A stretch of DNA of 64,000 bases from Mixophyes australis (lineage: Eukaryota; Chordata; Amphibia; Anura; Limnodynastidae): positions 82,446,757 through 82,510,756 of the forward strand of contig JAVHZZ010000010.1 of assembly GCA_036250195.1 (NCBI GenBank). Direction: 5' to 3'. The notes under the pieces are model-generated. The model had not been told where the DNA came from, did no database searches, and worked only from the letters and a program-made list of their open reading frames with translations. The position numbers were made by a program, and so were the translations under genes. Shown here piece after piece: positions 1 through 12,175 of this stretch (positions are counted from its first letter, which is position 1; each line of letters opens with the position of its first letter).

Positions 1-158
1 ACGCGACAAGGCAGAGAGACGCCTGGCTCCCTGCTGCGTCGCTGACATAACTAATGACGTCACAACACTGCCGATGGATAAGAGTCACCAAGATGAAGCA
101 GAGAGGAAGAAGAGAAGCATAGAGATAAGTAAACTACTGAAGGGAAGATGGGTGGCTG

Positions 159-319
159 GAGAACATGTGGGGTGGACTTAGAGAACATGTGGGGTGGACT
201 TAGAGAACATGTGGGGTGGACTTAGAGAACATGTGGGGTGGACTTAGAGAACATGTGGGGTGGACTTAGAGAACATGTGGGGTGGACTTAGAGAACATGT
301 GGGGTGGACTTAGAGAACA
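159..319. repeat. 22-bp tandem array, about 7.3 units
   Basis: The unit GAGAACATGTGGGGTGGACT plus TA (22 bp) repeats head to tail seven times without a visible mismatch, from 159 to 312. It is followed by a partial unit that decays into a G-rich run. The identity between units points to recent expansion or ongoing homogenisation. It lies in BRSK2 intron 2. Confidence 0.97.
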
Positions 320-765
320 GGGGGAGGGGAGATAAATGTAAAAATGGGATTGGAGTGACGGAAGGAAGGAGGGGGGGCCGTGCCTGTTATATTTGTACTG
401 GGCCCTGCAATTTCTGGTGGCAGCCCTGCTTGCCACCTGCCCCTTCATATGACAGTTGCTTGTCATATCTATTATAGTAAGGGGCAGGCAACAGATGAAG
501 CTCTGAGGTAGAACGCAGCATAGCGCAGATTATCTTCTCTGTGGCTCTCCAGGGCTCATTCAACTTATCCATATTAATAAATGTATGAAAAGCATACGAT
601 AGGTCATTGGCTATTCCCACCACTGTGTCCTAAAATGTAAATGCCATGTTTAAAGCTTTAGAATGTTGCACAACCAGTTTTTCAGGCGCACTACCAGTAT
701 TATAAATTGTATTGGTAAAAGTGCAGAACATGTTAACATTCCATCTAAAATGTGTCTAAAGAGCA

Positions 766-955
766 GGGGGTAAGTGTATTAACCTCCGGGATCTTCAACA
801 CCCGCAAGTTCGGCGTCCTCAGCGCTTAAATTTAAAGCGGCGCTGCCTTGTAAAGGGAAACTTCCCTTTACAAGGCAGCTCCGCTTTAAATTTAAGCGCT
901 GAAGACGCTGAACTCGCGGGTGTTGAAGAACCCGGAGGTTAATACATTTACCCCC
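766..955. mobile_element. Family B palindromic MITE, copy 1
   Basis: A near-perfect inverted repeat of about 190 bp. It begins GGGGTAAGTGTATTAACC and ends with the complementary GGTTAATACATTTACCCC. The arms are GC-rich around AAATTTAAAGCGGCGC and meet at AAGGGAAACTTCCCTT. CAG flanks both ends, consistent with a 3-bp target duplication. A second copy is at 49502-49691. Confidence 0.85.
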
Positions 956-1283
956 AGATTAGTTATCACACAATTTTACCCATTTTCCCAGTGCCTATGT
1001 ATACCAAGCCCTCATATAATAGATGACTACGGTGTTGGTGTTATAGGGTAAGGTGGTGCCTGGAGAGAGCAGTGAGAACCATAATCTGCCCATTTAAGGT
1101 CAGTGACAGCATGTCACACAAGGGCAATGCAGAGTCTCCAATTGCATTAGTATGAATAAACATTCTAAGCAGAGCTATTACTCACGCCAATCTAACATGG
1201 CTCCAGGCAGCTCATGACAGCAACAGCGGCTCAACCAATTTTTTTTTATCCTTAGCATCCAATGACAGGCAGCTGAGAATGAG

Positions 1284-1395
1284 TGGCAGGCAGCTTATGA
1301 ATTGGATTGGCTGCAGCTGCAGCCAATAAACAATAATGCTGGCTGTGCCTGTCAGCTGCCCTCAGTCCTCCCTGTTGTGACTGGCTGCAGGCTAT
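1284..1395. repeat. Family H dispersed repeat, copy 1
   Basis: The segment holds GGATTGGCTGCAGC, GCCAATAAAC and CCCTCAGTC in the same order as at 5030-5150. It appears to be a diverged copy of the same repeat. Identity is unknown. Confidence 0.6.
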
Positions 1396-1715
1396 AGGCA
1401 TCATGATTAATGCATGGATAGTTCAGCCCCTGTAAAAGTCATTAACAGTCTGCATCTACCACATTCACTTCCATGCTCAGCACAACACCCCAATGACCAC
1501 CAAATACAGCCATATGTGGTATAGGCTTTTAAACTGCATAATGAGGGATTGTATAGTTAGAGTGTGAGTTGTGTAGCCTTTTCCTTGTGACTATTTATGC
1601 TTGCAGAAGTTCAAGTGGGAGTGGCCAACTTATGGGCGGAGCTTAGAACCCCAAAAGTTTTGTGCTTAAATGTTTCAGAGAATCAGTAGTATACAATAGT
1701 TCTTTTTTCAATTCA

Positions 1716-1850
<135 letters not shown>

Positions 1851-2062
1851 TTAAACTTCAAAATGTAGTTAAATTAAAATAATCAAACTACATGATGGCA
1901 GACTTCTCATTCCTGCCTCTATTGTATGACAGCAGGTGTTGATAACTGGAACTACAAGTCCCAACATGCCCTGCCAACTGGGACTAGGACTCGCTGTTGA
2001 ACTGGTCAGAGAACCAAAGCTTACATACTGTAGTTGTATTTCGCTCACACAAATGACTTAGA

Positions 2063-2212
2063 CCAGGCCTGGCCAACCTGTGGCTCTCCGGGTGTTTTCA
2101 AACTACAAGTCACAGCATACCCTGGCAGTTGTTAGCTGGCTATCTACTGGAAAGGCATGCTGGGGTTTGTAGTTTCACAACACCTGGAGAGCCATAGGTT
2201 GTCCAGGCCTGG
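2063..2212. mobile_element. Foldback element with CCAGGCCTGG ends
   Basis: The left end ACCAGGCCTGGCCAACCTG is complementary to the right end around AGGTTGTCCAGGCCTGG. The interior contains the inverted pair AAACTACAAGTC and GGTTTGTAGTTTC. Fragments of the same kind (GCTGGGAGTTGTAGTTC, GCATGCTGGGGGGCTTGTAG) occur near 6506, 10693 and 38935, so this is a dispersed foldback family, probably a MITE. Confidence 0.7.
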
Positions 2213-2221
2213 CTTAGAGAT

Positions 2222-2545
2222 ACATTTACTAAGGTACGGTTTTGCAAAACTGGAGTTTTTGGGCAATATTATAAATGTGAGATTTCCTGCACTAGTCTAC
2301 CCCCTTTTTTTTTTTTTACACAACTACGCTGCTACCTGCCGGCCCTGTGCTCTTCACCATTGGGCTCTAAGCAAGGGGATCCGATTTTGCCATGCGGTTT
2401 AGGGCTTTGCAAACCGCCACACATCATCAGCGGTTTAAAGTATTAAATACTAAATCCTGTGGTTTGGAGGTGAAAACTGCCAGCCATGCGTGCCAGTATG
2501 CAAACTGCAAAAAAAAAAAATCCTTAGTAAATTTACCCCCTTAGT
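2222..2545. mobile_element. Possible MITE with TTTACTAAGG ends
   Basis: The stretch starts GATACATTTACTAAGG and ends CCTTAGTAAATTTACCCCC, so its ends are inverted repeats of about 14 bp, like those of family A. The interior is not palindromic overall and includes a T run and an A run. Classification is uncertain. Confidence 0.45.
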
Positions 2546-3654
2546 CTTTAGTGCAAACAAAGGAGTTGAGATGTGAGCTTTACAGATTCCCAGTTATTTT
2601 ATAGCTGTCTTATCTGTTAAAGCCCACATTTAGCAGCCAGAACTGGGCACGGCAAATAATGCATCGAAATCACCAGGATAAAAATGAATTCTAGAGCCTA
2701 ATCTCATCTGTATATTACAGAGCCAGCAGCTGAATGTATTTCTTCACCTCAGGTCATCAGTGAGAAATGGTCCTGTCTTGTTTAAACAAAACATTGTCCT
2801 CTTTTACAAGGTATTAAAAAGCTAGATCACTATCCTCACTTGTAAGAAGAGTTTACTTGATCTTTCAGCATCATCAGCCAGGAATCTCATATAAAGTGAA
2901 TATAAGGAGGCCAGAATTTTGGAATATTTCTAGATGCCCCAACAAACAGGTTAAACAAGGTAATCCTGATTCACTGATATGGGAAAACATAATTAAAACA
3001 CGGCCTCTTTCATGCCTTTGAGGACATAAGCTGACAACCTCTGTTACATGATGCAACAGGGAGTTATATCATAAATATATATATATAATATATACCCAGC
3101 ACAGTATATACAAGCTCCCCCAGGCATGAGGCATAAACTCACGGTAGCACTAATTGGCGTGATTTCTGGTAATGAATACTCGGGGGATGGTGATGATTGG
3201 GGGGCTGGAAGGAGTGGCGGAAACTGTGTGTGGGAGGGGGTCCTACCTCAGTGCTTCTCACACTCTTTGAAGTTAGTCACAAGTGGCAGGGCAGAAAGTG
3301 CTCCTGGGAAAGGAGTATAGAAAAAGTAGGCCATTGAAAAATGGAATGGGAAGAGGAGAATAGAGAGATAATACGGAAGATGTGGGGAAGAAGAGAAGAG
3401 AAAGAAAACTACATGGTCTAGGTAGGCACCGTCAACGCTGGTGAAGAAAGGTGATAGTGAGGCGGATATGTGTTATAGAACGATGGATTAATACATGAGA
3501 CATAGCAAACGGTCACTGTGGGAGGATAATAACTAAAGCATGTACTGTATACTGAGGTAAGAGATCAAAGAGAGAGAAGGCAGACAGGAAATATATCTAT
3601 GGGCTATATATACATATAAGGCCTGATGCACACAAGTGACTTTGTAGCAATGAT
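2546..3654. other. Unannotated intronic stretch
   Basis: Unique-looking AT-rich DNA with a short (TA)n near 3075 and a GA-rich part near 3340-3420. No exon, RNA or repeat that I recognise. Confidence 0.6.
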
Positions 3655-4023
3655 GACATTATCATTATTAATATTATTAACATTTATTTATATAGCACCA
3701 GCATACTCCGTAGCGCCTTAAAAAAACTCAGTAATAAAACATTATATAGCACCGCTGTACAGAGAATACAGTTCCTTCCCCATTGGAGCTTACAGTCTAA
3801 ATTCTCTAACACACATACAGAATAGTGTTAATTTCGTCAGCAGCCAATTAACCTGCCAGTATATTTTTGGAGTGTGGGAGAAAACCGGAGCACCCGGAGG
3901 AAGCCCACGCAAACACGGGGAGAACATACAAACTGCACACAGATAAGGCCATGGTCGGAAATTGAACTCATGACTCCAGCGCTGTGAGGAAGAAGCGCTA
4001 ACCACAAAGCCACTGTGATGCCC
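3655..4023 (-). mobile_element. tRNA-derived SINE, copy 1 (reverse)
   Basis: Read on the minus strand, it has a tRNA-like head (CACAGTGGCTTTGTGGTTAG, an A-box-like segment, then a B-box-like segment near ATGAGTTCAATTTCC), a conserved core containing GTATGTTCTCCCCGTGTTTG, and a tail ending in TATATAAATAAATG plus AATAAT repeats. The tail carries an extra duplicated block near 3715-3750 compared with other copies. The tail resembles the 3' end of L2/CR1-type LINEs, the presumed source of its reverse transcriptase. Confidence 0.85.
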
Positions 4024-4399
4024 ATATGGAGGTTTACAGGTTTACAAGTTTACATATGCACAGGTATACATGGAAAAGTTTCAGCGCTCACAGATGATAC
4101 TTGATATATGGTTTTCATTATGGGAAAGACATTTTTACCCACTTTTATTAGTTAATCTAATGAATGGACACCAGAGAGCCTAAATGACTGATAACAGATG
4201 ACGATAGCAAATTGTAAAATAGATTACACGATTGCCTATAATATAATCATTGAAGCCCACAGTATCTAAATTTTACAATGTTACAATTTTGTACAGGGTT
4301 AGAATGTGCCTTTTCCTATTGGACCAGCAGAGCCTAAATTGCACAGAAATCTGCACTTATATTTGTGTATGTTATTTCATCTCAAAAACATGGTTTATT

Positions 4400-4475
4400 C
4401 ATCCCCCTAAACTGTCCCCATTTAGTTGGGATAGTGCCGAACTGAGGGGACTGTCCCGGCGTTGGCACGAATAAT
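4400..4475. repeat. Family F fragment (ACTGTCCC repeat)
   Basis: Contains AAACTGTCCCC, GGGATAGTGCCGA and GGGGACTGTCCCGGCG, short inverted blocks also seen at 21685-21790 and 49269-49345. Probably a small palindromic repeat. Confidence 0.45.
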
Positions 4476-5029
4476 GTTCTTTGTGATAGTTTAACCATTC
4501 TGTCACTAAATTGCTAAAATCTAACACACTATGAGGAATGAATAAAAGCAATAGTGTTTTTTTATTGCTCTGCTGTTTGTAATTCAATATGCAGATACCA
4601 TGTTTATAATAAAATTGCCTGTGTAGTGACATTTTATAAGATCAGCAGTGACTGACTTTCAACCTTGGCACCAATGGTCCGAATCAGGTTCCACAACCTC
4701 ACTATTCCTGTATATATCTGATATATAATCTAAAAATGATATAAGGATTTTTCCTGAAGGGCGCAAGAGTGTAATATTCAAACCCTTCTTCCCAAAAGAA
4801 GAAGCACCCATTTACCCAGCCTCCTTGGGGGGGACAAAGATCTTCAGATCCTCTGTGCCGCAAGACTAGGGGGTCCCTTTGCCCTGGGGTCATCCCAAGA
4901 TTTCCCCAGAGCTGAGTCTTCAGCACCCTAAGGAAGAGCCCCCAAAAGGAGGTGGGGAGACCCAGAAGGTCCTAGGCCTCAGTTCAGGCCCACAACAGCA
5001 ACTCATCCGTACCATAATTATCCTAAGGT

Positions 5030-5150
5030 AGGCAGTTTATAAATTGGATTGGCTGCAGCCCCGGCCAATAAACCTGAGGCGCCCTGTGCCTGCGAATGGC
5101 CCTCAGTCTTCCTCTGTAATCATTGGCTGCAAGTCTAGTAGCCAATAGAA
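5030..5150. repeat. Family H dispersed repeat, copy 2
   Basis: Shares the ordered blocks AAATTGGATTGGCTGCAGC, CCAATAAAC, CTGTGCCTG and CCCTCAGTC with the segment at 1284-1395. No coding capacity was seen. Confidence 0.6.
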
Positions 5151-7202
5151 GAAAACAATATTGATCCAGTGCTCAAATAGTGATAGAAGGTGTCTGACCA
5201 TAAATGTATTAGTGAGATCAAATGGTAATAATAATTTGTGACATTGACAGGAATGAGGGATGATCATATATGCTTATCCCTCATTCCTGTTAATGTCTGG
5301 ACACCCTTTAGATCTCCAGCTGATCTGACACTCAGCCTAGAATTCCAACCTGTGCTCACAATTCCTTTTTGTTTCATAGAAGCCAATAGACCTTAAACTC
5401 TCTAGAATGTTGGAGACAGAGCCCATAAATGACTCCTCCAGCTCATCATTCCAAATGAAAAGAAGCAAAAATGAGATAACAGACACATGAGAAACAACAC
5501 TTTACAAGCCCCAGCAGTGCCAGATTCGGAGCCATAACTTCTATGCTGCAGCACTTGTAATGGATTCATAAAAAAATATCCATTATGGTTAGGGGGGTGG
5601 GGGAGCTCCAATGTAAATAAATTACAGCAATAGCCTTTTTAAAACAAAAAGGTTTTAACATGGTTACGCTACAACATAGTATGGTCTCACAAACACAAAA
5701 GAATAAAGATTTTTAGTACCTATATTAGGGATTGTGGGTGAAGAAAAGCCTTCTAGTTCTTTTTAGCACATCTTGTCCTAATCTTAATGGTTACTCTATA
5801 CACATTATTAATACTGTTTATTTTGTTTATATCACACAAAATTCTGCAATGCCGTACAATGGGGAATTACAGCATAGTGCAAAAAAGTCCAAAATTCATA
5901 ACAATAAAGAAGCATAACTGCAATAACATCAATAAATTAAGCATAACATGTAAGACGTACTAGGCGCGGTGCAGAATAAATATAACATTTTGTGGAAAGA
6001 GGTTTATTGCATTGACACCAAGGTGGACGGGGTGCAAGCGGAGAAGAAGAAAGGAGGAGAGGGCACTGACCAAGGGAGCTTACAGTTAGCGGTAAACATG
6101 TTGGTTTATTAACTACTGGTTGACAAGCTCTGGTCTGGGCAGAGGACTATAACATTGACCTCTCCAGATATGTATAAAACAGTACCATCAACATAGTTCA
6201 TCACTGGTGAATAATGGCTTGGGAGACCAGCACAAGTAGAAGGCACATGGTTCCTAGAGAGGTCATCCTTCTGAGCTGTATTTAGTACATTATTCAGGAG
6301 AAAGTTACTGTTACTGAACAGCAGAAAACTGTATAGCTATTCCCCATTAATAATAAAGCATATTTACCCAGAAGGCTTTGGGAGAGAGCATAGCCAGAGC
6401 CATGATTATCATGCAGGAGGTAACAACTGCTCACAAGAGCTGCCGGGGGGACAAATGTGTTGTTTCCATCCTCCCCCTACATCAGTAATAACAGCTTTAT
6501 AGACAATGCTGGGAGTTGTAGTTCATCAGCAGCTGCAGTACTGGCTCTTGTTATTAGCCTTGCTTTTGTATGTTCCAAAGCATGGAGGGTTAATGCAGAG
6601 GAAAATGCTGATCAATCAGCGCTGTAAGGCTCTCTCATCTAGACGAAGGAGGAGGAATGGCGTTTATGAAACACAGCTGACGTCCCCTACAATCACCTTA
6701 GTTGTTCCCACAGCGGCGGAGATGTAACAAGCAGTACATGCTCAAAGGGGGCAGCTGAGGTGATGAAGTACAACATGGCAACCACAGAGAAGCTGGACCC
6801 CCTATTGAGTGGCAAAGCAAGCGCCAAAGCCTCGTGTACCTGTCCATCTTATTAAAGGAGCATATGCTCACAGCCAGCTACAGACACTATCTCATTACTG
6901 CAAATTGCCAGCACTCACATTTCCAATGATGATCCATGCCAGGGACTTATAAAACGGGGTCTTCCCAAGCACACTCACAATTTCCCTCCCCTGGCAATAA
7001 TGAATGCTAATAAAGCCATCAGATTCACATCTTTAATTGGAATACTTAGAAAAAGCACCTAAACTTTCAATAAGCTCAGAGAAACATACCTTAATACTTG
7101 CAAGTTTAGTTAGTTCATTACAAAGTCTATATTTTTATGTACCCCTTACATGCCACAATTTGTATGAAACACACACTGTGCATGATTCGTTCTGATGCAT
7201 GC
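5151..7202. other. Unannotated intronic stretch
   Basis: Mostly unique sequence. It includes a local inverted pair, GAATGAGGGATGATCATA (5251) against TTATCCCTCATTCCTG (5274). There is no recognisable exon. The ORF at 6506-6727 has no similarity that I recognise and overlaps a GTTGTAGTTC repeat fragment. Confidence 0.6.
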
Positions 7203-7205
7203 TAC

Positions 7206-7855
7206 GGGCCTGAGTCATTAAATAGAGGGGCAGCATGGTGGCTCAGTGGTTATCACTTCTGCCATACTGCACTGGGGTCATGAGTTCAATTCCCGACCAT
7301 GGTCTTATCTGTGAGGAGTTTGTATGTTCTCCCCATGCTTGCGTGGGTTTCCTCCAGGTGCTCCAGTTTCCTCCCACACTCCAAAAACATACTGGTAGGT
7401 TAATTGGCTGCTAACAAAAATTGACCCTAGTGTGTGTGTGTGTGTGTGTGTGTTAGGGAATTTAGACTGTAAGCCCCAATGGGGCAGGGACTGATGTGAG
7501 TGAGTTCTCTGTACAGCACTGCGGAATTAGTGGCGCTATATAAATAAATGGTAATAATAAAAGCATAAAAAAGGAGTAACTTTGCATCTGGGCAAAACCA
7601 TGTTGCATTGGAGGGGGAGGTAAATTTAAAATGTGGGGACAGATTTATAGTTGGGGTAGGACATGTCCTAGATCAACTTTAAATTTCAGTGTAAAAATAA
7701 AGCTATCAAGTATTTGTGTGTAAGATGAAAAACAGCCAGTATTTAACTTATGTGCAAAATAACAAATTAATTTGCACCCCTTGCATTGTAACATGGTTTG
7801 TCCCGGAGAATATTTACTCCTTTATTTTCCTTACATTCCTTAATGACTCAGGCCC
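7206..7855. mobile_element. Family C palindromic MITE, copy 1, split by a SINE
   Basis: Starts GGGCCTGAGTCATTAA and ends TTAATGACTCAGGCCC, with TAC on both sides (7203-7205 and 7856-7858) as a 3-bp target duplication. The inner arms carry ATCAACTTTAAATTTCAG and GTTGCATTGGAGGGGGAGG. A SINE at 7228-7560 interrupts the left arm; without it the element matches the copy at 8362. Confidence 0.85.
7228..7560 (+). mobile_element. tRNA-derived SINE, copy 2
   Basis: Full-length copy: tRNA-like head GGTGGCTCAGTGGTTATCAC, B-box-like GAGTTCAATTCCC, core GTATGTTCTCCCCATGCTTG, a (TG)n stretch, and a tail ending TATATAAATAAATGG plus TAATAATAA. It sits inside a family C MITE and is therefore younger than it. 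Confidence 0.9.
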
Positions 7856-8361
7856 TACATGTCTGCGTAGTAACAGCTGAAGGCACTTTGCATACTTGAT
7901 GCATTTTGTCTTACAGGGAGATTTAACCTAATGGAAAATGTGAAGTGTCTGTAGATGTCATGAGACCCGAGGTATGACAGGTTAATTATTCTGGTCCTGA
8001 CCACTGAATATCACTAAGTCAATGGGAGTTTGAGTGATAATACGTTGATGTGGCCAGATTCTGTAGAATGTGCCTAAAAGAGCAGCCCATGGGACGGAGA
8101 GGGGGAGGAAAGGATGTGAGCAGTGATGAAATAATGGATGACGGGATATGAAGAGTGATTATAGTAAGATGGGAAAGAAAAATGAAGCGACTAATGTGGG
8201 GGAAGGGGATATGAAACAGAAGCATGAAAGGGAAAAATTATGTAGAGCAGATAAAGGTCCGAACATGATTGTGCAGAAGAGATATAGTAGGTATAGGAAG
8301 AAGAATAGGGAGAATATGAGAATAAAGGGAAAATAAAAATGGAAGAGAGAGGTGAGTTTAT

Positions 8362-9022
8362 GGGCCTGAGTCATTAAGGAGAGCAAAGCATATAAAAAAG
8401 GAGTAACTTTGCACCTGGGAAAAACCATGTTGCATTGAAGGGGGAGGTAGACTTAAAACATGGGGACAAATTTATAGTAGCGGCAGGACATGTACTAGAT
8501 CAACTTTAAATTTCAGAGTAAAAATAAAGTTATCAAGTATTTGTGTGCTACATGAAAAAAAGCCAGTATTTAACGTATGTGCAAAATAATAACCTAATTG
8601 GCACCCCTTGCATTTTAACATGGTTTGTGCAGGAGCAAACTTACTCCTTTTTTTGCGTTGCTCCCCTTAATGACTCAGGGCCTGATTCATTAAGGAAAGT
8701 TAAGTAAAAAAAATTGAGTAAGTAATCTCCTGGACAAAACCATGTTACAATGCAAGGGGTGCAAATTAGTTTTTTTATTTTGCTCATAAGTTAAATACTG
8801 TCTGTGTTTTCATGTAGCACACAAATATCAACTTTAAATTTCAGTGTACAAATAAACTATCAAGTATTTGTGTGCTACATGAAAAAACAAACAGTATTTA
8901 ACTTATTTGCAAAATAGAAAACTAATTTGCACCCCTTGCATTGTAACATGGTTTTGTCCAAGAGACTACTTACTCAATTTTTTTTTACTTAACTTTCCTT
9001 ACTGAATCAGGCCCTCAGGCTC
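8362..9022. mobile_element. Family C palindromic MITE, copy 2 (outer), split by another C element
   Basis: Left end GGGCCTGAGTCATTAAGG; the right arm reaches CTTAATGACTCA at 8677 and the last few bases (GGCTC) resume at 9018, after the nested element and a duplicated TCA. The inner arms are recognisable copies of those at 7206-7855. Confidence 0.75.
8678..9014. mobile_element. Family C palindromic MITE, copy 3 (nested)
   Basis: GGGCCTGATTCATTAAGG at the left and CTTACTGAATCAGGCCC at the right, with TCA at 8675-8677 and 9015-9017. The arms contain CATGTTACAATGCAAGGGG and its complement, and ATCAACTTTAAATTTCAG against a central spacer. It sits within the terminal repeat of copy 2. Confidence 0.85.
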
Positions 9023-9566
9023 TATCTGTCCACATGTTACACAATAAAGCTATATTTTAGTCCACCTGTAAAACAGTCCAATGGAACCAGATAAACAGTT
9101 AGTTAAAAGTTACCAAATGTAAAAATAATTTATTGCACTCGACTGATGCATTCACCTGTCCCTCTGTACACAGACCTCTCTCACTTGCAATAGGGCAACA
9201 CCAAATTGTAATGTGTTTTGAAAACTGATAAGTTTCCATAAGGCAAAGCTGCACGTTACATACATCACAACAGTGCATACATAGCACCAGTATAGGGTTC
9301 TATTGTTCTTACAGTAGAAAATCTCTGAATAAAATACTTCCTCAACAGCTGCAGCCAACACTGATACAAAAATAGCCACAAATCACATTAATAATGTATG
9401 GCTAGAATCTGATGGGCCTATCTATGAGAAAAGCCTGGAGCAACAGCTTATTCATTAATCCGTTTATGGGTGTAAATAACATTCCAGAAGTTTTTAATAA
9501 GATAAGGAAAGGATAGGCTATGAGGAACACTGATTTAATCAATTATTGAGCTATTTTACAGGATTA

Positions 9567-9747
9567 GGGGGCAGATTTATCACACCTTCTAAAAAGAATA
9601 AGTGGATGTGATGCCCATAGCAACCAATCAGATTCTATCTTTCACTTATCTAGTGCATTCTAAAGAAAGTATAGCTAGAATCTGATTGGTTGCTATGGGC
9701 AACGCCTCCACTTTTCTTTTTTTAGAAAGTTTAATAAATCTACCCCC
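9567..9747. mobile_element. Family A palindromic MITE, copy 1
   Basis: Starts GGGCAGATTTATCACACC and ends TAAATCTACCCCC; AGG flanks both ends. The arms share the family core CATAGCAACCAATCAGATTC and its complement. Confidence 0.85.
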
Positions 9748-10234
9748 AGGAGCACAAAATAGAGGCCTGAAAATATTTCACTATGTAAAATCTCTTTCAA
9801 CAAGTTGCTTATTGATATAAGAGGCTTCTAGGTTTGCCTTAACTTCTGTAGATTGCACTGTGAAATACTATGATACTGAATTATAGCATGACGCTAAGTA
9901 GCGTAGCCTGTTTTGGTAGTGTAGCTTGTTGCCTGAGTATATAAAAGTAGGCAGGCCAATCAGGTCAACACAATATCTGTTGCTTGCTTTTGGAAGCATA
10001 CACCTAAAAGAGATACAATTTATTAGATGTTCTCAAGGCTATGTGTACATATATTTTGGTCCATTATATAAAGGTTTGTATGGTATATAAAACAATGGCA
10101 CCAAATTGGTATTTCTTGGATGGGTAGACTACAAGGCGCCAAAGCGACCATACAGGCTGTAGTCCTCTAATATTGTAGAAAGCTTCAAATCATACTTATG
10201 GCAGAATTATAATGTTTGCAAGACCAAAATTTCA

Positions 10235-10560
10235 GGGGCCTGGTTCATTAAGGATCTTAACTTGAGAAACTTCTTATTTCAGTCTCCTGGACAAAACCAT
10301 GTTACAATGCAAGGGGTGCAAATTAGTATTCGGTTTTGCACATAAGTTAAATACTGACTGTTTTCTCATGTAGCACACAAATATCAACTTTAAATTTCAG
10401 TTTACAAATAAGCTATCAAGTATTTGTGTGCTACATGAAAAAACAGTCAGTATTTAACTTATGTGCAAAACAGAATACTAATTTGCATTGTAACATGGTT
10501 TTGTCCAGGAGATTGACATAAGAAGTTTCTCAAGTTAAAATCCTTAATGAATCAGGCCCC
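10235..10560. mobile_element. Family C palindromic MITE, copy 4
   Basis: Begins GGGGCCTGGTTCATTAAGG and ends CCTTAATGAATCAGGCCCC. The two arms (CTTAACTTGAGAAACTTC, CATGTTACAATGCAAGGGG) pair along almost the full length. One CACCCC block is deleted in the right arm compared with copy 5. Confidence 0.9.
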
Positions 10561-12009
10561 AGATTCTTATGTGCCAAACACAGACCAAAATTAAACAAAA
10601 AATCACATATCATGTAAATCTAAACTCATGACTGGTTAAATAAACTCATGTCCAGTAGTTCCCTGACACATATCAAAGACTCTACTGGCAAAGCATGCTG
10701 GGGGGCTTGTAGTTCCATAACATCTGGTTGGCCAGACCTGACCAACATCCTAAACAAACTATCATGTGCCATGGAAACAATGGGGTATACAGAGAAATGC
10801 TGCTCTTAAATTTGAACCTTTGGCTGGAAAGCCCCATGTAGAAGCATTAACAAATGAACAATATCCAGCTGAATTAGTTTGCTATATTATATCACTTTTC
10901 ATCTTATAACATTGATGATTTGTAAACATGCTTTATACTGACTTTGTACCTTGTTACATTTTTTAATACACAAACTTTGTTTGTTATAATGTAATAACAA
11001 TGCAAAAAAACAACTATATTTCCAACTTATTTTTCAATAACTGTAAAATTATCACTAATTGTGTTGTTCTTATTTATTTGACTATATTAGCGGATGTATA
11101 AATAATGCTTTCTGCACTAAGGCAACATAAATATTACTCACCAAGGTAAAAACAACGATTAAAAAAAGATGTTGTGTGTTATGAGCTGCAGCTTCTATCA
11201 TAGTGCTAAATACAAATTAGCACAGAACACTGGCAGAATCAGACAGGGCTATTTGGAATAAGAGCCTGGTGTTAAAATCCTATCAATAGTGATTGTGATA
11301 CCGATGACTATTGAAGAAATCATCACTCATACAGAACATTACTGTTCAATCTGTAGGAAGAATCCTATGTTATAAATGTGTTCTCAATATTAATTTAAAG
11401 ACTGCACATTTGTAATCTAATAAAACCCTGTTAATTTCCACTGATATTGCTTCCATTATCATAATATTCATTTTATTTTTTAGATTTGTTCCTGCAACCT
11501 AAGCATTGAAGCATGATTAGTCTTATACCACATAGCAATACCACTGAAACAAAAATCACCAACATTCCTTTGTTTGCTAAATGTTGAACCACATTTGACA
11601 CAGTATAAAGCAAGTGGGTGGAATAATGTATCAATAATGGCGGACCACTGAATCACAAAAGATGGATGCAAATATACAGATTTCTAAACAAAATAACAAT
11701 TCCACGACAAACTTTAACTTACACACAACTAACTCACTTTAATACAAAAATGTCTCTTGCGCAATACTTAAAACAAGATATTATGTCACGAGGAGAGAGT
11801 GGAAACCATGTTATCAATATAAATGTTCACGCAAATATGTTTATCTTTTGCATATTTTATTGTTATATCATCACAGCATATATAGTACTGAAATATTTAC
11901 AGACGTAGTGTAAGAGTGCGGGTCCTATTTGCGCTGTTGGCTTGTTTGCTCAGCCCATGATTATGTGACTTCCTACAAAATTCATGAACCTGGTGAGCAC
12001 CAACTCCTA
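10561..12009. other. Unannotated intronic stretch
   Basis: AT-rich sequence with a GTAGTTCC repeat fragment near 10700. No exon was recognised. The ORFs at 11480-11671 and 11666-11908 overlap each other on opposite strands and look incidental. Confidence 0.55.
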
Positions 12010-12175
12010 GGGGTAAATGTATCACAGAGAGTTTGCCAGAAGTGGAGATGTTGCCTATAGCAACCAATCAGATTCTAGCTACCATTTTGTAGTATGTACT
12101 AAATAAATGATAGCTAGAATCTGATTGGTTTTTCAAAGCCGCCGCAAAACTCTCAGCTTGATACATTTACCCCCC
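12010..12175. mobile_element. Family A palindromic MITE, copy 2
   Basis: GGGGTAAATGTATCA at the left and TGATACATTTACCCCC at the right, with the core GTTGCCTATAGCAACCAATC. The right arm has lost part of its GCAACATCTCCAC block. Confidence 0.85.

Noticed and set aside
766..955. Transcription terminator hairpin
   Set aside because: The large palindrome has transposon-like ends and a second copy at 49.5 kb; a bacterial-type terminator makes no sense here.
7236..7300. tRNA gene
   Set aside because: The A and B box-like segments belong to the SINE head; the cloverleaf is degraded and the same head recurs in the other full-length SINE copies.
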